Assembly (NCBI RefSeq): GCF_001611795.1
Contig: NZ_CP015098.1
Coordinates: 8,246,001-8,310,000 of the forward strand
DNA length: 64,000 nucleotides
Reading direction: 5' to 3'
Origin: Streptomyces qaidamensis
GTDB lineage: Bacteria; Actinomycetota; Actinomycetes; Streptomycetales; Streptomycetaceae
Every line of letters starts with the position of its first letter. Position 1 is the first letter of the stretch. The position numbers and the translations under genes are program-made. Positions 16,811-25,331 of this stretch are shown here, piece after piece. Below the pieces are notes generated by a model, which made no database searches, had not been told where the DNA came from, and saw only the letters and a program-made list of their open reading frames with translations.

Positions 16811-17240
16811 CCTGCGGAAACGCGTCAGCGTTGGTGGCGCCGGGCGGAAGGCCGTCGCGTGATTCTCGCCATCTTCCACCTGCTTGCCGGAAGGCGTCCA
16901 AGCGGCCCGCTGGCTCAGGCCGGTGCGGTTGGCGATTCCACGGTGTGGCTGTCTGTGGGCGGCTGTGGCAGGACTCTTGCTGACCTAATGCTGACTTTGC
17001 TGACGCCTCGTCAGGCTCGGGTGAGGGGCTCTTTTCCCAGCTTCGGCGCTTGCGGAGGCGTTTGCAGGTTCGGTGGTGTCCGGACCGATGCCGACCTGGC
17101 TGGCGGTCGAGTCAGGTGTTACGGAAGGGCGGTGTCGCCCAGGCTGCCGTCTTGTGGAGATTCCACACACTTCTGGTGGCACGCGGTCTGTCAGCAGCGC
17201 CGCTCGGGTCCGGTCCGAGAAGCGCTGGGCCGGAGAGTGA
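16811..17240. other. No recognisable gene
   Basis: This is 430 bases downstream of the pirin gene with lower G/C bias at third positions in every frame and no family motifs. It probably begins the decayed patch that continues to 17.65 kb. Confidence 0.5.
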
Positions 17241-17248
17241 CGAGCGAG

Positions 17249-17395
17249 TTCTTCGTCTGCTGGTGGTACAGCAGCTGAGTCCACACTGACCAGGCAAAAC
17301 GGTAGTTGGCGCAGCCTTCGGTCGGGAGCTGGTCCGGACATGGTCCGGATCTTGGTCTGGAGGTGTCGGTTCGCTTCATGCTGCGACTGCAGTGC
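17249..17395. repeat. Diverged repeat copy A, mobile-element remnant
   Basis: The block starts CTTCGTCTGCTGGTGG and contains GGTCCGGATCTTGGT about 90 bases later. The same two blocks, in the same order and at nearly the same spacing, occur at 48475-48615, with partial similarity between them. There the repeat abuts a broken ISL3-type transposase, so both may be ends of related insertion elements. Confidence 0.5.
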
Positions 17396-17670
17396 GAGCG
17401 ATTGGGAGCGAGCGGGACTTGACGGCGCAGATGGTTGCCTGCCCGGACGCCGGCTATCTGGGATCGAGGCGGTGGTGGTGAACCCGTAGGCTGGTCCAAG
17501 ATCGTGCGGAGTCGGAGGTCATGCCCCGGCGTCAGCCCAGCCGCAGCAGACTCATATCCCGGCACAGCGGGCCGGAGCAGCGCCAGAGAAGAAGGCCCGC
17601 ACAGCCGAACTCGTGGCTCGGCAGACGCTTGTGGCGACCTCAGCCGGGACTCAGCACGATGATTCCAGCT

Positions 17671-17719
17671 GTGCCCTGTGCCCTGTGCCCTGTGCCCTGT
17701 GCCCTGCGCCCTGCGCCGT
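17671..17719. repeat. Heptamer tandem repeat
   Basis: GTGCCCT occurs five times exactly in tandem (17671-17705), followed by two variants, GCGCCCT and GCGCCGT. It lies 150 bases upstream of the DeoR/LacI regulator start. The copy number is likely to vary by slippage. Confidence 0.9.
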
Positions 17720-17794
17720 GGATTCGGTCCGCGACCATCGACCCGTCGTCGTACCTGCCCGTAGTGGACAACGTTTCCTTCGCAGCCACCAGAG

Positions 17795-17834
17795 CTCGAA
17801 CACATACGACATAATCCGACCAGACTCGAACATG
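17795..17834. promoter_or_regulatory. Paired CTCGAACA motifs before the DeoR/LacI regulator
   Basis: CTCGAACA at 17795-17802 and 17825-17832 are spaced 30 bp, about three helical turns, and flank the -10-like CATAAT (17810-17815). The same motif recurs upstream of the GH30 operon, so it may be the binding site of the adjacent regulator. Confidence 0.4.
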
Positions 17835-17870
17835 GCACCCAGCTCCGTACCGAACGGGAGGGGACGACCC

Positions 17871-19046
17871 ATGAGGTCCATCGGAACGCAGCAAACGTTC
17901 GCCCTGCAGCGCCGGGAGAGGCTGATGGACCAGCTTCGGTTGCACGGGGCCGTTCGCGTACGCGATCTCGCCCGGGAGCTGTCGGTCAGCGAGCTGACCA
18001 TCCGGCGGGACATCGCCGCCCTCGCCGATCGCGGTCTGCTGACCCGGGTGCACGGCGGGGCCACGCTGCCGTCGGCGCTGGAGCGGGAGCCGGTGCGCCG
18101 ACGACGGCTCAAGACGCCCGCGTTCACGCTCGGGATGGTGGTCCCCTCGCTGGATTTCTACTGGCCGCAGATCGTCAGCGGCGCGCGTAACGCCGCGGCC
18201 GCGCACGGTGTGAACATGCAGCTGCGCGGCTCCAGTTACGACCGGGCGGAGGACCGCAGGCAAATCGTCCGGCTGACTGAATCGGGCCAGGTGCAGGGGT
18301 TGCTGCTGGCGCCGAACCTGGACGACCCCGACCCGCGCGAGACGAACGAAATGATCGACTGGATCAGCAAGTTGCCCATCCCCGTCGTCTTCGTGGAGCG
18401 CAAGACACCCGAGTGGACCCCGACGCCGCACCAGCTGGAATGGGTGCGCAGCGACCACGCGCTCGGCCTGGAGATGGCGGTCCGGCACCTGCATGCGCTC
18501 GGCCACCGCAACCTCGGGCTCGTCCTGTCCAAGGGCAGCCCCACGTCGGCTCACCTCGCCGTCGGCTGGCACCGCGTCTGCGGCGAGCTCGGCCTCCCCG
18601 ACGACTTCCTGATACGTGAGAGCATCGCGCTCAGCATGCCCGGGCACCGCGGGATCATCAGCGACATCCTCGATGGCTGCCGCCGCTCACGCACCACCGC
18701 ACTCATCGTCCACAGCGATCCCGATGCCATCTCGCTGCTCCAGTACCTGACGGAGCGAGGGATCCGCGTTCCCGACGACATGGCGCTCGTCAGCTACGAC
18801 GACGAGGTCGCCCACCTCGCCGATCCGGCCATCACGGCGGTGCGGCCGCCGAAGGCGCTGGTGGGCCGTATGGCCGTGGAGATGCTGGTGGCACGCCTCC
18901 TCGAGGGCAGCCGTCGGCCCGTCGAACGGGCCCTTGTCCTCCCGGAGCTGATGATCCGGGCCTCGTCGCTGCCGGGCTCGCCGAACCCGCTGCCCGGCAA
19001 CGCGAAGCGGTCGGCGCCGCGCCGCTCGCTGCCAGGACAGCGTTGA
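17871..19046 (+). CDS. DeoR/LacI hybrid transcriptional regulator
   Basis: 391 aa from the ATG at 17871, which has a GGAGGGGA ribosome-binding site. The N-terminus is a DeoR helix-turn-helix (RRERLMDQLRLHGAVRVRDL, then SELTIRRDIAALADRGLL and the HGGA motif). The rest is a LacI/periplasmic-binding-type sugar sensor (residues 85-375; LGMVVPSLDFYWPQIVSGA, then ALIVHSDPDAISLLQYL). It lies convergent to the GH30/BNR operon and is the most likely regulator of it, sensing a galactan-derived sugar. Confidence 0.85.
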   Translation: MRSIGTQQTFALQRRERLMDQLRLHGAVRVRDLARELSVSELTIRRDIAALADRGLLTRVHGGATLPSALEREPVRRRRLKTPAFTLGMVVPSLDFYWPQIVSGARNAAAAHGVNMQLRGSSYDRAEDRRQIVRLTESGQVQGLLLAPNLDDPDPRETNEMIDWISKLPIPVVFVERKTPEWTPTPHQLEWVRSDHALGLEMAVRHLHALGHRNLGLVLSKGSPTSAHLAVGWHRVCGELGLPDDFLIRESIALSMPGHRGIISDILDGCRRSRTTALIVHSDPDAISLLQYLTERGIRVPDDMALVSYDDEVAHLADPAITAVRPPKALVGRMAVEMLVARLLEGSRRPVERALVLPELMIRASSLPGSPNPLPGNAKRSAPRRSLPGQR

Positions 19047-19084
19047 TTCCGGCGGGACGGAGCCCATCGACTCGCGGCTGACGA

Positions 19085-20494
19085 TCAGCCGAGGCGAACG
19101 TCGACCACCCGGATCGGCGACGGTGTGGTGCCGGTCGAGCGCTGCTGGTACTGGAACGACAGGACGCCGTCCACCGCCACTCTGGACGTGTCGACGCTGA
19201 CCTCGCCGAACGCGTTCATCGACGGCCGGTCGAAGACCAGGGTCCAGTCCTTCCAGCCTTCGGCCTTGCTCGCCGAGACGATCCGGCCGCGCGGCATCAC
19301 CAGGTAGGCGTTGTCGTTGCGGTCGAAGACCAGTTTTGTGCGCTGCGTGCTGCCCGGTGGGACCGGGACCTCGCGTTTGGTCCAGGTGCCGTTCGCGTTG
19401 CGCACGACATGGAAGGTGCGGCCGTACTGGGTGCGCTGCTGTGCGTAGTTCGAGACGCACTGGGTGAACCTGCCCGGCACGTAGCTGATCACGACGTGGG
19501 GTGTGCCGGCGGAGTCCGCGCCTTGGCCCTCCTGGTTCATCAGGCCGTGGTTCGGGTCCAGGCGTTCGGCGATCAGGCCCGGCGAGTTGACCGAGATCCG
19601 GGTGCCGCCGGTGGTCCCGACGACCGTGCCCGAGCCATTGCGCCAGGTCCGGCCCCGGTCGTCGCTGTAGACGTAGCCGGTGTCGTGGTTGCTCAGACCG
19701 CCGGGGCTGCACAGCACCCTGGTGTTGCCCTCGCGCCAGGTGAACGCCGCGTGCAGCCGCCCGCGCCGGTCGTAGGTGAGACCGTGCAGGTACATGTTTC
19801 GCGTCGTGGAGACGACACCGTTGGGCCCGGTGTAGTTCCCGGTCGCGGACGACCACCCGCCCAGCTTCCGCCAGCTGCCGCCCGTGTACTCGGCCAGCTC
19901 GTTCACGCCGTTGCCCGACCCGCCGGTCCGGTAGCTGAACTGCAGCGCGCCCTCGGGCGTCACGACGAACTGCGGGTACGTCATGTTCCCCAGCTCGGCG
20001 CCCCCAAGAGTCCGCTGCACCGTGCCGAACACCGACGGCGACCACTGGTGTGAGCCGGGCTGGGTGGCGAGCCCCGCCACCGACTTCGTGTAGTACAGCC
20101 GGGTGTTGTGGGTGTCCATCGCGACGTGCAGGGTGCCGTCCTGTGGCGAGATGCCGATCGAGATCACGTTGTGCGAATCGTTGACGCTCAGCCGGTGCGG
20201 CAGCACGGCCTTCTCCCAGCCGCCCCCGCTCAGCGCACGCCGCGCGATCACGGCGTTGCGGCTGGAGGTATACCAGGCCGCGTACTGGTACCCGTTGTAG
20301 GTGACCAGCGCGTCCTGGAACGCGTTGTTGTTGACCAGCCCGTCGTACGACACGAAGTACAGCGCGGACTGGTCCAGCACGGTATCCGCCAGAAAGGTCA
20401 CACTCGGCCCCGTCTGTGCGACGGTCGGCTGGGGCTGCAGTTGGGGCTGGAGCACGGAGGCGGCGAGCACCATCGCCGCCACTACGCTCTTCAC
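19085..20494 (-). CDS. Secreted BNR-repeat beta-propeller protein
   Basis: 469 aa with a signal peptide of about 26 residues (MKSVVAAMVLAASVLQPQ). It matches the BNR-4 type: repeated Asp-box-like segments (HDTGYVYSDDRGRTW) and conserved blocks such as HNVISIGISPQDGTLHVAMD and NMTYPQFV. Relatives of this propeller include lyases or hydrolases acting at rhamnose-glucuronate ends of arabinogalactan (families GH145 and PL42), so removal of that cap is a reasonable guess. Its start overlaps the GH30 stop (ATGA), so the two are co-translated. Confidence 0.75.
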   Translation of the reverse strand: MKSVVAAMVLAASVLQPQLQPQPTVAQTGPSVTFLADTVLDQSALYFVSYDGLVNNNAFQDALVTYNGYQYAAWYTSSRNAVIARRALSGGGWEKAVLPHRLSVNDSHNVISIGISPQDGTLHVAMDTHNTRLYYTKSVAGLATQPGSHQWSPSVFGTVQRTLGGAELGNMTYPQFVVTPEGALQFSYRTGGSGNGVNELAEYTGGSWRKLGGWSSATGNYTGPNGVVSTTRNMYLHGLTYDRRGRLHAAFTWREGNTRVLCSPGGLSNHDTGYVYSDDRGRTWRNGSGTVVGTTGGTRISVNSPGLIAERLDPNHGLMNQEGQGADSAGTPHVVISYVPGRFTQCVSNYAQQRTQYGRTFHVVRNANGTWTKREVPVPPGSTQRTKLVFDRNDNAYLVMPRGRIVSASKAEGWKDWTLVFDRPSMNAFGEVSVDTSRVAVDGVLSFQYQQRSTGTTPSPIRVVDVRLG

Positions 20495-21966
20495 CGGACC
20501 ACTCCGTCCACCTGGATCGTCTGTACGGCGCCGGCCGCGAACGGCACGCGTACGAGCTTGCCGCTCACCGTGAGGTCCTGGCGCCGGGTGTACCGGTCAC
20601 CGGATCCCGAGGTCAGCGTCGACCAGCGGGTGGCCGTGCCGTTCGGCACCGTACCGAACGCCGAGAGATTGAAGGTCAGGGTCTGCGCGGCACCGTTGTT
20701 CGCGGCAACGACCACCAGGCGCTGCGCGGCCGGGTCGTGCGCCGCCACCGCGTAATTCACGCCCGTGTTGATGATCCGCATACCGGGCCGGATGTGCCGG
20801 GTGAACTGCGCCAGGACGTACAGCTTCGTCTCCACGGCCCCGGCCTGCCCCGAGCTGCCGTCGTAGCGGATCGCGCCCCAGCCGGCCGTCGGGTCCATCA
20901 CCTGCCAGTAGCACCAGGCCGTCGGCTTCAGCCAGCGGAAGTCCATCAGCAGGCAGCGGGCCGTCATCATGCCGGTGCCGTTGTTGTCACCGTGCTCGGA
21001 GTTCCACAGGATTTTGCCCGACGCGCGTACGTCGTTGCCCAGCAGGTCACGGCGGCCGCTGAGGCCCTGGTAGCCGTGCACGTTGACCTGGCGCACCCGG
21101 CCCTTGGTGGCCGAGTCGAAGCTGTTCCAGGTGGTGCGGGCGAGGTCGTAGCTCGTCTCGTCGGATGCCGCGACCGCCACCCCGTCCAGGCCCAGCCGGT
21201 CCAGCTCGGTGCGCAGGTGGGCGATGACGCTGCGCTGCGTCGTCGCGTCGATGTGGCAGCCCTCCTGCTTGCCGTCGGCCTTCCACCAGTTCGACGACGG
21301 CTCGTTGAACGGCTCCACCGTCCGGAAGTTCACGCCCCACTGGTCACGGGCGCGGCGGGCGGTGGCGGCCAGGTGCAGTGCGTGCTGGCGGTGATTCCAC
21401 GACTGGAGGTTGTTGCCGCCGTCGGCCGCGCCGGACGGGTTGTGGTTGTTGCACATCCACCACATCGGCGAGTTGGCGAACAGCTCGCTCATCGCGCCTC
21501 GCTGGGTCGCCTTGACCAGCATCGCGCGCTGCGTGGCGTCGGCGCTCCAGTTCCACGCCGAGGATGCCGGATCCTCGTTGCGCCAGTCCTGCCAGAAACC
21601 CTCGATCTGCTTGAACCGCGGGATGTTGGGCGACACGACCATGCGCGCGCCGCCGACGTCGTTCCAGCTGCACGCGCCGAGGTTGTAGCGGACGATGTTC
21701 ATGCCGAGGCCGGGCAGCGAGGCGCCGTTGTAGCTCACCGTCTTGGTGGAGAAGAACAGGTCGGCGAAGTCATCCCGGTCGCCGAACACATTGGCCCACC
21801 ATGCCAGGGAGGTGCCCCAGCCTTCCCAGGCGCCCTGGTCGGCGGCGGGACTGATGCCCACGGTAGCGTCGGCCCGCGCCACGCCCGTGCCGAGGGCTCC
21901 GGCCACGAGCGTTCCGCCGGCGGCGGTGAGCAGGGTCCGGCGGTTGATTCTTGCCGGTATGTCCAT
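20491..21966 (-). CDS. Secreted GH30 hydrolase, endo-beta-1,6-galactanase-like
   Basis: 491 aa from the ATG at 21966 with a twin-arginine-type signal (NRRTLLTAAGGTLVAGALG, cleaved near residue 30). The (beta/alpha)8 domain opens with WEGWGTSLAWWA. The acid/base is Glu222 in PFNEPSSNWW and the nucleophile is Glu324 in WNSEHGDN. A small beta domain follows (residues 385-491). The sequence best fits the bacterial and fungal endo-beta-1,6-galactanases (GH30 subfamily 5), which cut side chains of type II arabinogalactan. It is the first gene of a two-gene operon. Confidence 0.82.
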   Translation of the reverse strand: MDIPARINRRTLLTAAGGTLVAGALGTGVARADATVGISPAADQGAWEGWGTSLAWWANVFGDRDDFADLFFSTKTVSYNGASLPGLGMNIVRYNLGACSWNDVGGARMVVSPNIPRFKQIEGFWQDWRNEDPASSAWNWSADATQRAMLVKATQRGAMSELFANSPMWWMCNNHNPSGAADGGNNLQSWNHRQHALHLAATARRARDQWGVNFRTVEPFNEPSSNWWKADGKQEGCHIDATTQRSVIAHLRTELDRLGLDGVAVAASDETSYDLARTTWNSFDSATKGRVRQVNVHGYQGLSGRRDLLGNDVRASGKILWNSEHGDNNGTGMMTARCLLMDFRWLKPTAWCYWQVMDPTAGWGAIRYDGSSGQAGAVETKLYVLAQFTRHIRPGMRIINTGVNYAVAAHDPAAQRLVVVAANNGAAQTLTFNLSAFGTVPNGTATRWSTLTSGSGDRYTRRQDLTVSGKLVRVPFAAGAVQTIQVDGVVR

Positions 21967-22032
21967 GGCGCTCTCCTCGTGAAGTGGTGAGGACACTTCA
22001 ATGCATGGCGTAGCCCCGGTCCAGGAGGCGAA

Positions 22033-22055
22033 CTCAAACAATCAAACTCGAACGG
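22033..22055. promoter_or_regulatory. CTCRAAC motifs upstream of the GH30 operon
   Basis: CTCAAACA (22033-22040) and CTCGAACG (22048-22055) are spaced 15 bp, 67-90 bases before the GH30 start. They resemble the CTCGAACA pair in the promoter of the DeoR/LacI regulator. Confidence 0.4.
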
Positions 22056-22082
22056 AAACGACCGACGAAGGCAAGGCGCGTG

Positions 22083-22670
22083 CTAAGCGCCTGCGACAAG
22101 GTCGACCAGCGTGGTGATCAGGGCTTCCTCGCCGACCCCGGCGGGCTGGTGTCCGAAGAATCGGACCGACAGGTGGTAGCCGGTGAGCGCGAAGGTAATG
22201 ACCGCCGCGAGGGCCTCCGCGTCGCGCGTCGGGATCGCCCCGGCTGCCATCCAGCCGGCCAGACGCTGCGAACGGATACTGACGTTGCGGGCGACCAAGA
22301 GCTCGCCGAGATGGTCGACCGATGCTCCGAGATGGTCGCGCTCGCGTGCGACGAGCTCCGTGAGCGGGTGGAGCCGCCGCAGATTGCCGAGCCGGCGCTC
22401 GAACTCGAGCGCGAGCGCGGCCCGCACGTCGCCTCCGGTCTCCTCGGGCTCGGGGCCGGTCTCCCGCTCGGCGTCGGCGCGGTCGACCTCGCGGTCGACG
22501 ACCGCCTGGAGCACCTCCCCCTTGGACCGGAAGTGCCGATAGAAGCTGCCGCTCCCGGCCGACAGGCCCGCCGACGCCTCGATCTGCGTCACCGTCGTCC
22601 CGGCGAATCCCTCCCGTAGGAACAGATCCCACGCCGCGTCAAGGATCCTCGTCCGCGTAGGCACTGGCAT
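22083..22670 (-). CDS. TetR-family regulator
   Basis: 195 aa from the ATG at 22670 (MPVPTRTRILDAAWDLFL); the longer frame translates a simple repeat and is not coding. The helix-turn-helix is TVTQIEASAGLSAGSGSFYRHFRSKGEVL. A perfect palindrome lies in the promoter region shared with the divergent secreted protein, which is its probable target. Confidence 0.88.
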   Translation of the reverse strand: MPVPTRTRILDAAWDLFLREGFAGTTVTQIEASAGLSAGSGSFYRHFRSKGEVLQAVVDREVDRADAERETGPEPEETGGDVRAALALEFERRLGNLRRLHPLTELVARERDHLGASVDHLGELLVARNVSIRSQRLAGWMAAGAIPTRDAEALAAVITFALTGYHLSVRFFGHQPAGVGEEALITTLVDLVAGA

Positions 22671-22731
22671 AGGTGCGATTGTAAGGATAAGAGGAGGGCT
22701 GCCCTCGGGCCGGGGCCTGGGCTCTTCGTGC

Positions 22732-22753
22732 GGTGCAAGAAGATTCTTGCACC
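22732..22753. promoter_or_regulatory. Perfect palindromic TetR operator candidate
   Basis: Ten-base arms GGTGCAAGAA and TTCTTGCACC are exact inverted complements around GA. The site is 62 bases before the TetR start and 48 before the divergent gene. Confidence 0.75.
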
Positions 22754-22778
22754 GGCACCGGCACCGGCACCGGCACCG
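22749..22778. repeat. GCACCG hexamer repeat
   Basis: Five exact tandem copies of GCACCG overlap the right edge of the palindrome and lie 23-52 bases before the start of the secreted protein. Copy-number change could alter the spacing of the promoter. Confidence 0.9.
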
Positions 22779-22800
22779 TCGGACTGCCAAGCTGCCGAAT

Positions 22801-23529
22801 ATGACTACCCGTCACTTGCGCATACTCGCGGGATCAATCACCCTGGCATGCCTGCTGATTCAGGTGCACGCACAGCCGGTCGGGGCCACGGACAAGAACA
22901 CGTCCTCGGCCGCCGCCGCAGGCCGGCAGTCGCTGCTGGACTTCGATCCGAACAAGGGCACCCTCGACGGCTCACCGGTCGACCACCTGCCCGACCACAT
23001 CCGGCTGCTGGACATCCAGCTGCCGAACGACGGCGCACCGCAACGGGCCGACTGGTATCCCGATGGCAAGCGCCTCGCCTTCCTCGACGCTCCGATCGGT
23101 GACCTCTGGCAGCACGACCTGGCGACAGGCGCGAGCCGCAACCTGACCAAGATCTTTGCGCTCCATGGGGGAGTGCTACGGGCGCACCACCTGACCAACG
23201 GCGACATCGTCATGTGCGCGGTGGCCGAGCGCAGCGCCGACGACCCCGAGGACGACCGCTTCCGCGGCGAACTGTGGGTGCTCCAGCGGCCTTTGGGTAC
23301 ACGCGGCCCGGTCCGTCTCGGCGAGAGTTGCTGGGAGGGCGTCGCGGTGTCCAAGCAACCTGGTTCCACCCGCATCGCATGGAACCAGTCGACCATTGAC
23401 TTCACCAGCCCGGACGTGATCGTCGACGCCCTGTTCGGCAAGTCGAAGATTCTGACGGGCCGGATCGTCTACCGCAACGGCATGCCAGAGATCGCCGACC
23501 GGCGGGTTGCCCCCTGGCTGCGCCACTGA
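22801..23529 (+). CDS. Secreted WD40/TolB-like propeller protein, probably truncated
   Basis: 242 aa from the ATG at 22801, with a signal peptide ending near VHA-QPVGA. The mature part has TolB-like blades (PQRADWYPDGKRLAFLD, then GDLWQHDLATGASRNLT). It ends abruptly at WLRH after only part of a propeller, and no continuing similarity was seen in the other frames downstream, so the gene may be truncated. It is divergent from the TetR gene and probably repressed by it. The function is unknown. Confidence 0.65.
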   Translation: MTTRHLRILAGSITLACLLIQVHAQPVGATDKNTSSAAAAGRQSLLDFDPNKGTLDGSPVDHLPDHIRLLDIQLPNDGAPQRADWYPDGKRLAFLDAPIGDLWQHDLATGASRNLTKIFALHGGVLRAHHLTNGDIVMCAVAERSADDPEDDRFRGELWVLQRPLGTRGPVRLGESCWEGVAVSKQPGSTRIAWNQSTIDFTSPDVIVDALFGKSKILTGRIVYRNGMPEIADRRVAPWLRH

Positions 23530-23932
23530 ATCGTTTATAGCGGTGGATGCTGAGTGCGTTGGAGTCCGCGGCCTCGCGGTCGCAGTCGCACGGAAGCGGG
23601 CAAGGGCTCAGCGCGTCCCCGATCGCCATTGAGGAGCGTGGGTTAAAGCGTTTGCGTGGTCGCTGGAACTTGGGACCGGATCGCCGCGCGATCATCACCT
23701 GGGTCGACAACGAAGACGACCGTAGCGCTTGACACGATCACGTCACCGGCAGTAGTAAACGTTTCAACACGTCTTAGACAACGGTGCCAATGCCCGAGCA
23801 CTCCCATCACTCTCCCGGTCGGCGCCGCACTCCGCGGCGAAGATCGCCCCTCACCACACCGGCGGGCTGGGCCGTGCCGACGAAATCATGACCGACGGTG
23901 ATCACCTGCCCTGTCCATGCACCGGAGGATCA
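23530..23932. other. Intergenic region with the PL9 promoter
   Basis: This 403-base region has no coding signal. It contains a possible weak LacI-like element (GTTAAAGCGTTTGCG, 23642-23656), a sigma-70-type promoter (TTGACA at 23729-23734, TAGTAA at 23753-23758) and the strong LacI-type operator over the -10. Confidence 0.6.
23752..23771. promoter_or_regulatory. LacI-type operator, PL9 promoter
   Basis: On the - strand it reads CGTGTTGAAACGTTTACTAC, centred on CG and matching the sites at 43.8, 43.9, 45.7 and 45.8 kb. It overlaps the -10 region, so binding should block transcription of the PL9 gene and the run of enzyme genes behind it. Confidence 0.75.
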
Positions 23933-25327
23933 ATGAAACGTTCCATCAGGATCTCGATGGCGGTCAGGCAACCCGCTGTGGGAACCACGAAGTTCGTCAC
24001 CCGTGCCCTCCTGGTCTCGGCGGTCACGGTCGGCTCCATCACGGTGGTTCCCAGCTCGACGTCCGCCAGTGATGCGGCGGCAGGGAACACCTACTACGTC
24101 GCTCCGAACGGGAGTGACGGCGCAGCGGGTACGCAGGCCGCTCCGTGGGCATCGATCGCCCGAGCGCAGGCCGTCGCCAAGGCGGGTGACACAGTCTATT
24201 TCCGCGGCGGCACCTACGCCTACGCCCGGGCGAACAGCGCTTGTTCGAGCCAGACCGCCAGAGTCGACGCGATCACCCTGAACAAGAGCGGCAGTTCGGG
24301 CAACCCGATTCGGTACTGGGCGCATCCGGGCGAGAAGCCGGTCTTCGACTTCTCGCGGATGACGGACAACTGCCGTATCAAGGGCTTCAACGTCACCGGC
24401 AGCTGGATCCACCTCAGGGGGCTGGAAGTCAAGGGTGTTCCGCAGAACAACAACCGGAACGCCGAGTCCTGGGGGATATGGGTTTCCGGCAGCAGCAACA
24501 TCTTCGAGCAGATCGACACCCACCATCACATGGGCACCGGCCTGTTCGTCAACGGCGGGGGTGGCAACCTCGTCCTCAACTCGGACTCGCATGACAACTA
24601 CGACCTGCGCAGCAATGACGGGCCCGGAGAGAACGCCGACGGGTTCGGTGCGCATTACACGCCGGCCGGCCGTCAGGCGAACGTGTTCCGGGGGTGCCGC
24701 GCGTGGTGGAACGCCGATGACGGGTTCGACCTCATCTCCACCTACTCGCCTGTGATCATCGAGAACTCGTGGGCGTGGCGCAATGGGTACGTGCCGGGGA
24801 CGACGACGCCCTCCGGCAACGGAGCCGGCTTCAAGTCGGGTGGTTACGGGGGTGACTACGAAGCCAACGCGCCGAAGCACACCGTCCGCTCCTCGGTGGC
24901 GTTCCTCAACAAGGCGGCCGGCTTCTATGCCAACCACCACCCGGTGGCCAACGACTTCTTCAACAACACCGGCTACGGCAACCGCCCCAACTTCAACATG
25001 CTGGGAGTCGACTCGCGCGGCGCGGCCGTCGGCCGGGGCAATCTGCGCAACAACATCGCCTACACCGGAACGCCGACGTCGAACATGACCGGCACGAACG
25101 CCGCGTACAACTCCTTCAACCTCGGCGTGCCCCTGTCGGACTCCCAGTTCCGGAGTGTGTCGACGTCCGGCTGGGACGCGCCCCGCCAGACCGACGGAAG
25201 CCTGCCCGTGCTGCCCCACCTCCGTCCCGCGGCGAACAGTGCCCTGATCGACAAGGGAACCGACGTGGGACTGCCCTTCAACGGAAGTGCGCCGGATCTC
25301 GGCGCCTTTGAGAATGATGGAAGGTGA
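23933..25327 (+). CDS. Secreted pectate-lyase-type enzyme, PL9-like right-handed beta-helix
   Basis: 464 aa from the ATG at 23933, which has a GGAGG ribosome-binding site. A long basic N-region and signal peptide end near residue 45 (SASDAAA). The mature protein begins NTYYVAPNGSDGAAGT, typical of beta-helix lyases, and has parallel-helix turns with the PL9-like DGPGENADGFGAH and WWNADDGFDLI Asp-rich calcium sites. It would cut homogalacturonan or rhamnogalacturonan by beta-elimination outside the cell. It is the first gene of the long enzyme cluster, under a LacI-type operator; the next gene starts 4 bases after its stop. Confidence 0.85.
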   Translation: MKRSIRISMAVRQPAVGTTKFVTRALLVSAVTVGSITVVPSSTSASDAAAGNTYYVAPNGSDGAAGTQAAPWASIARAQAVAKAGDTVYFRGGTYAYARANSACSSQTARVDAITLNKSGSSGNPIRYWAHPGEKPVFDFSRMTDNCRIKGFNVTGSWIHLRGLEVKGVPQNNNRNAESWGIWVSGSSNIFEQIDTHHHMGTGLFVNGGGGNLVLNSDSHDNYDLRSNDGPGENADGFGAHYTPAGRQANVFRGCRAWWNADDGFDLISTYSPVIIENSWAWRNGYVPGTTTPSGNGAGFKSGGYGGDYEANAPKHTVRSSVAFLNKAAGFYANHHPVANDFFNNTGYGNRPNFNMLGVDSRGAAVGRGNLRNNIAYTGTPTSNMTGTNAAYNSFNLGVPLSDSQFRSVSTSGWDAPRQTDGSLPVLPHLRPAANSALIDKGTDVGLPFNGSAPDLGAFENDGR

Positions 25328-25331
25328 CATC

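Noticed and set aside
17671..17719. Possible CRISPR or phage array
   Set aside because: The units are 7 bases with no spacers; it is a simple tandem repeat.
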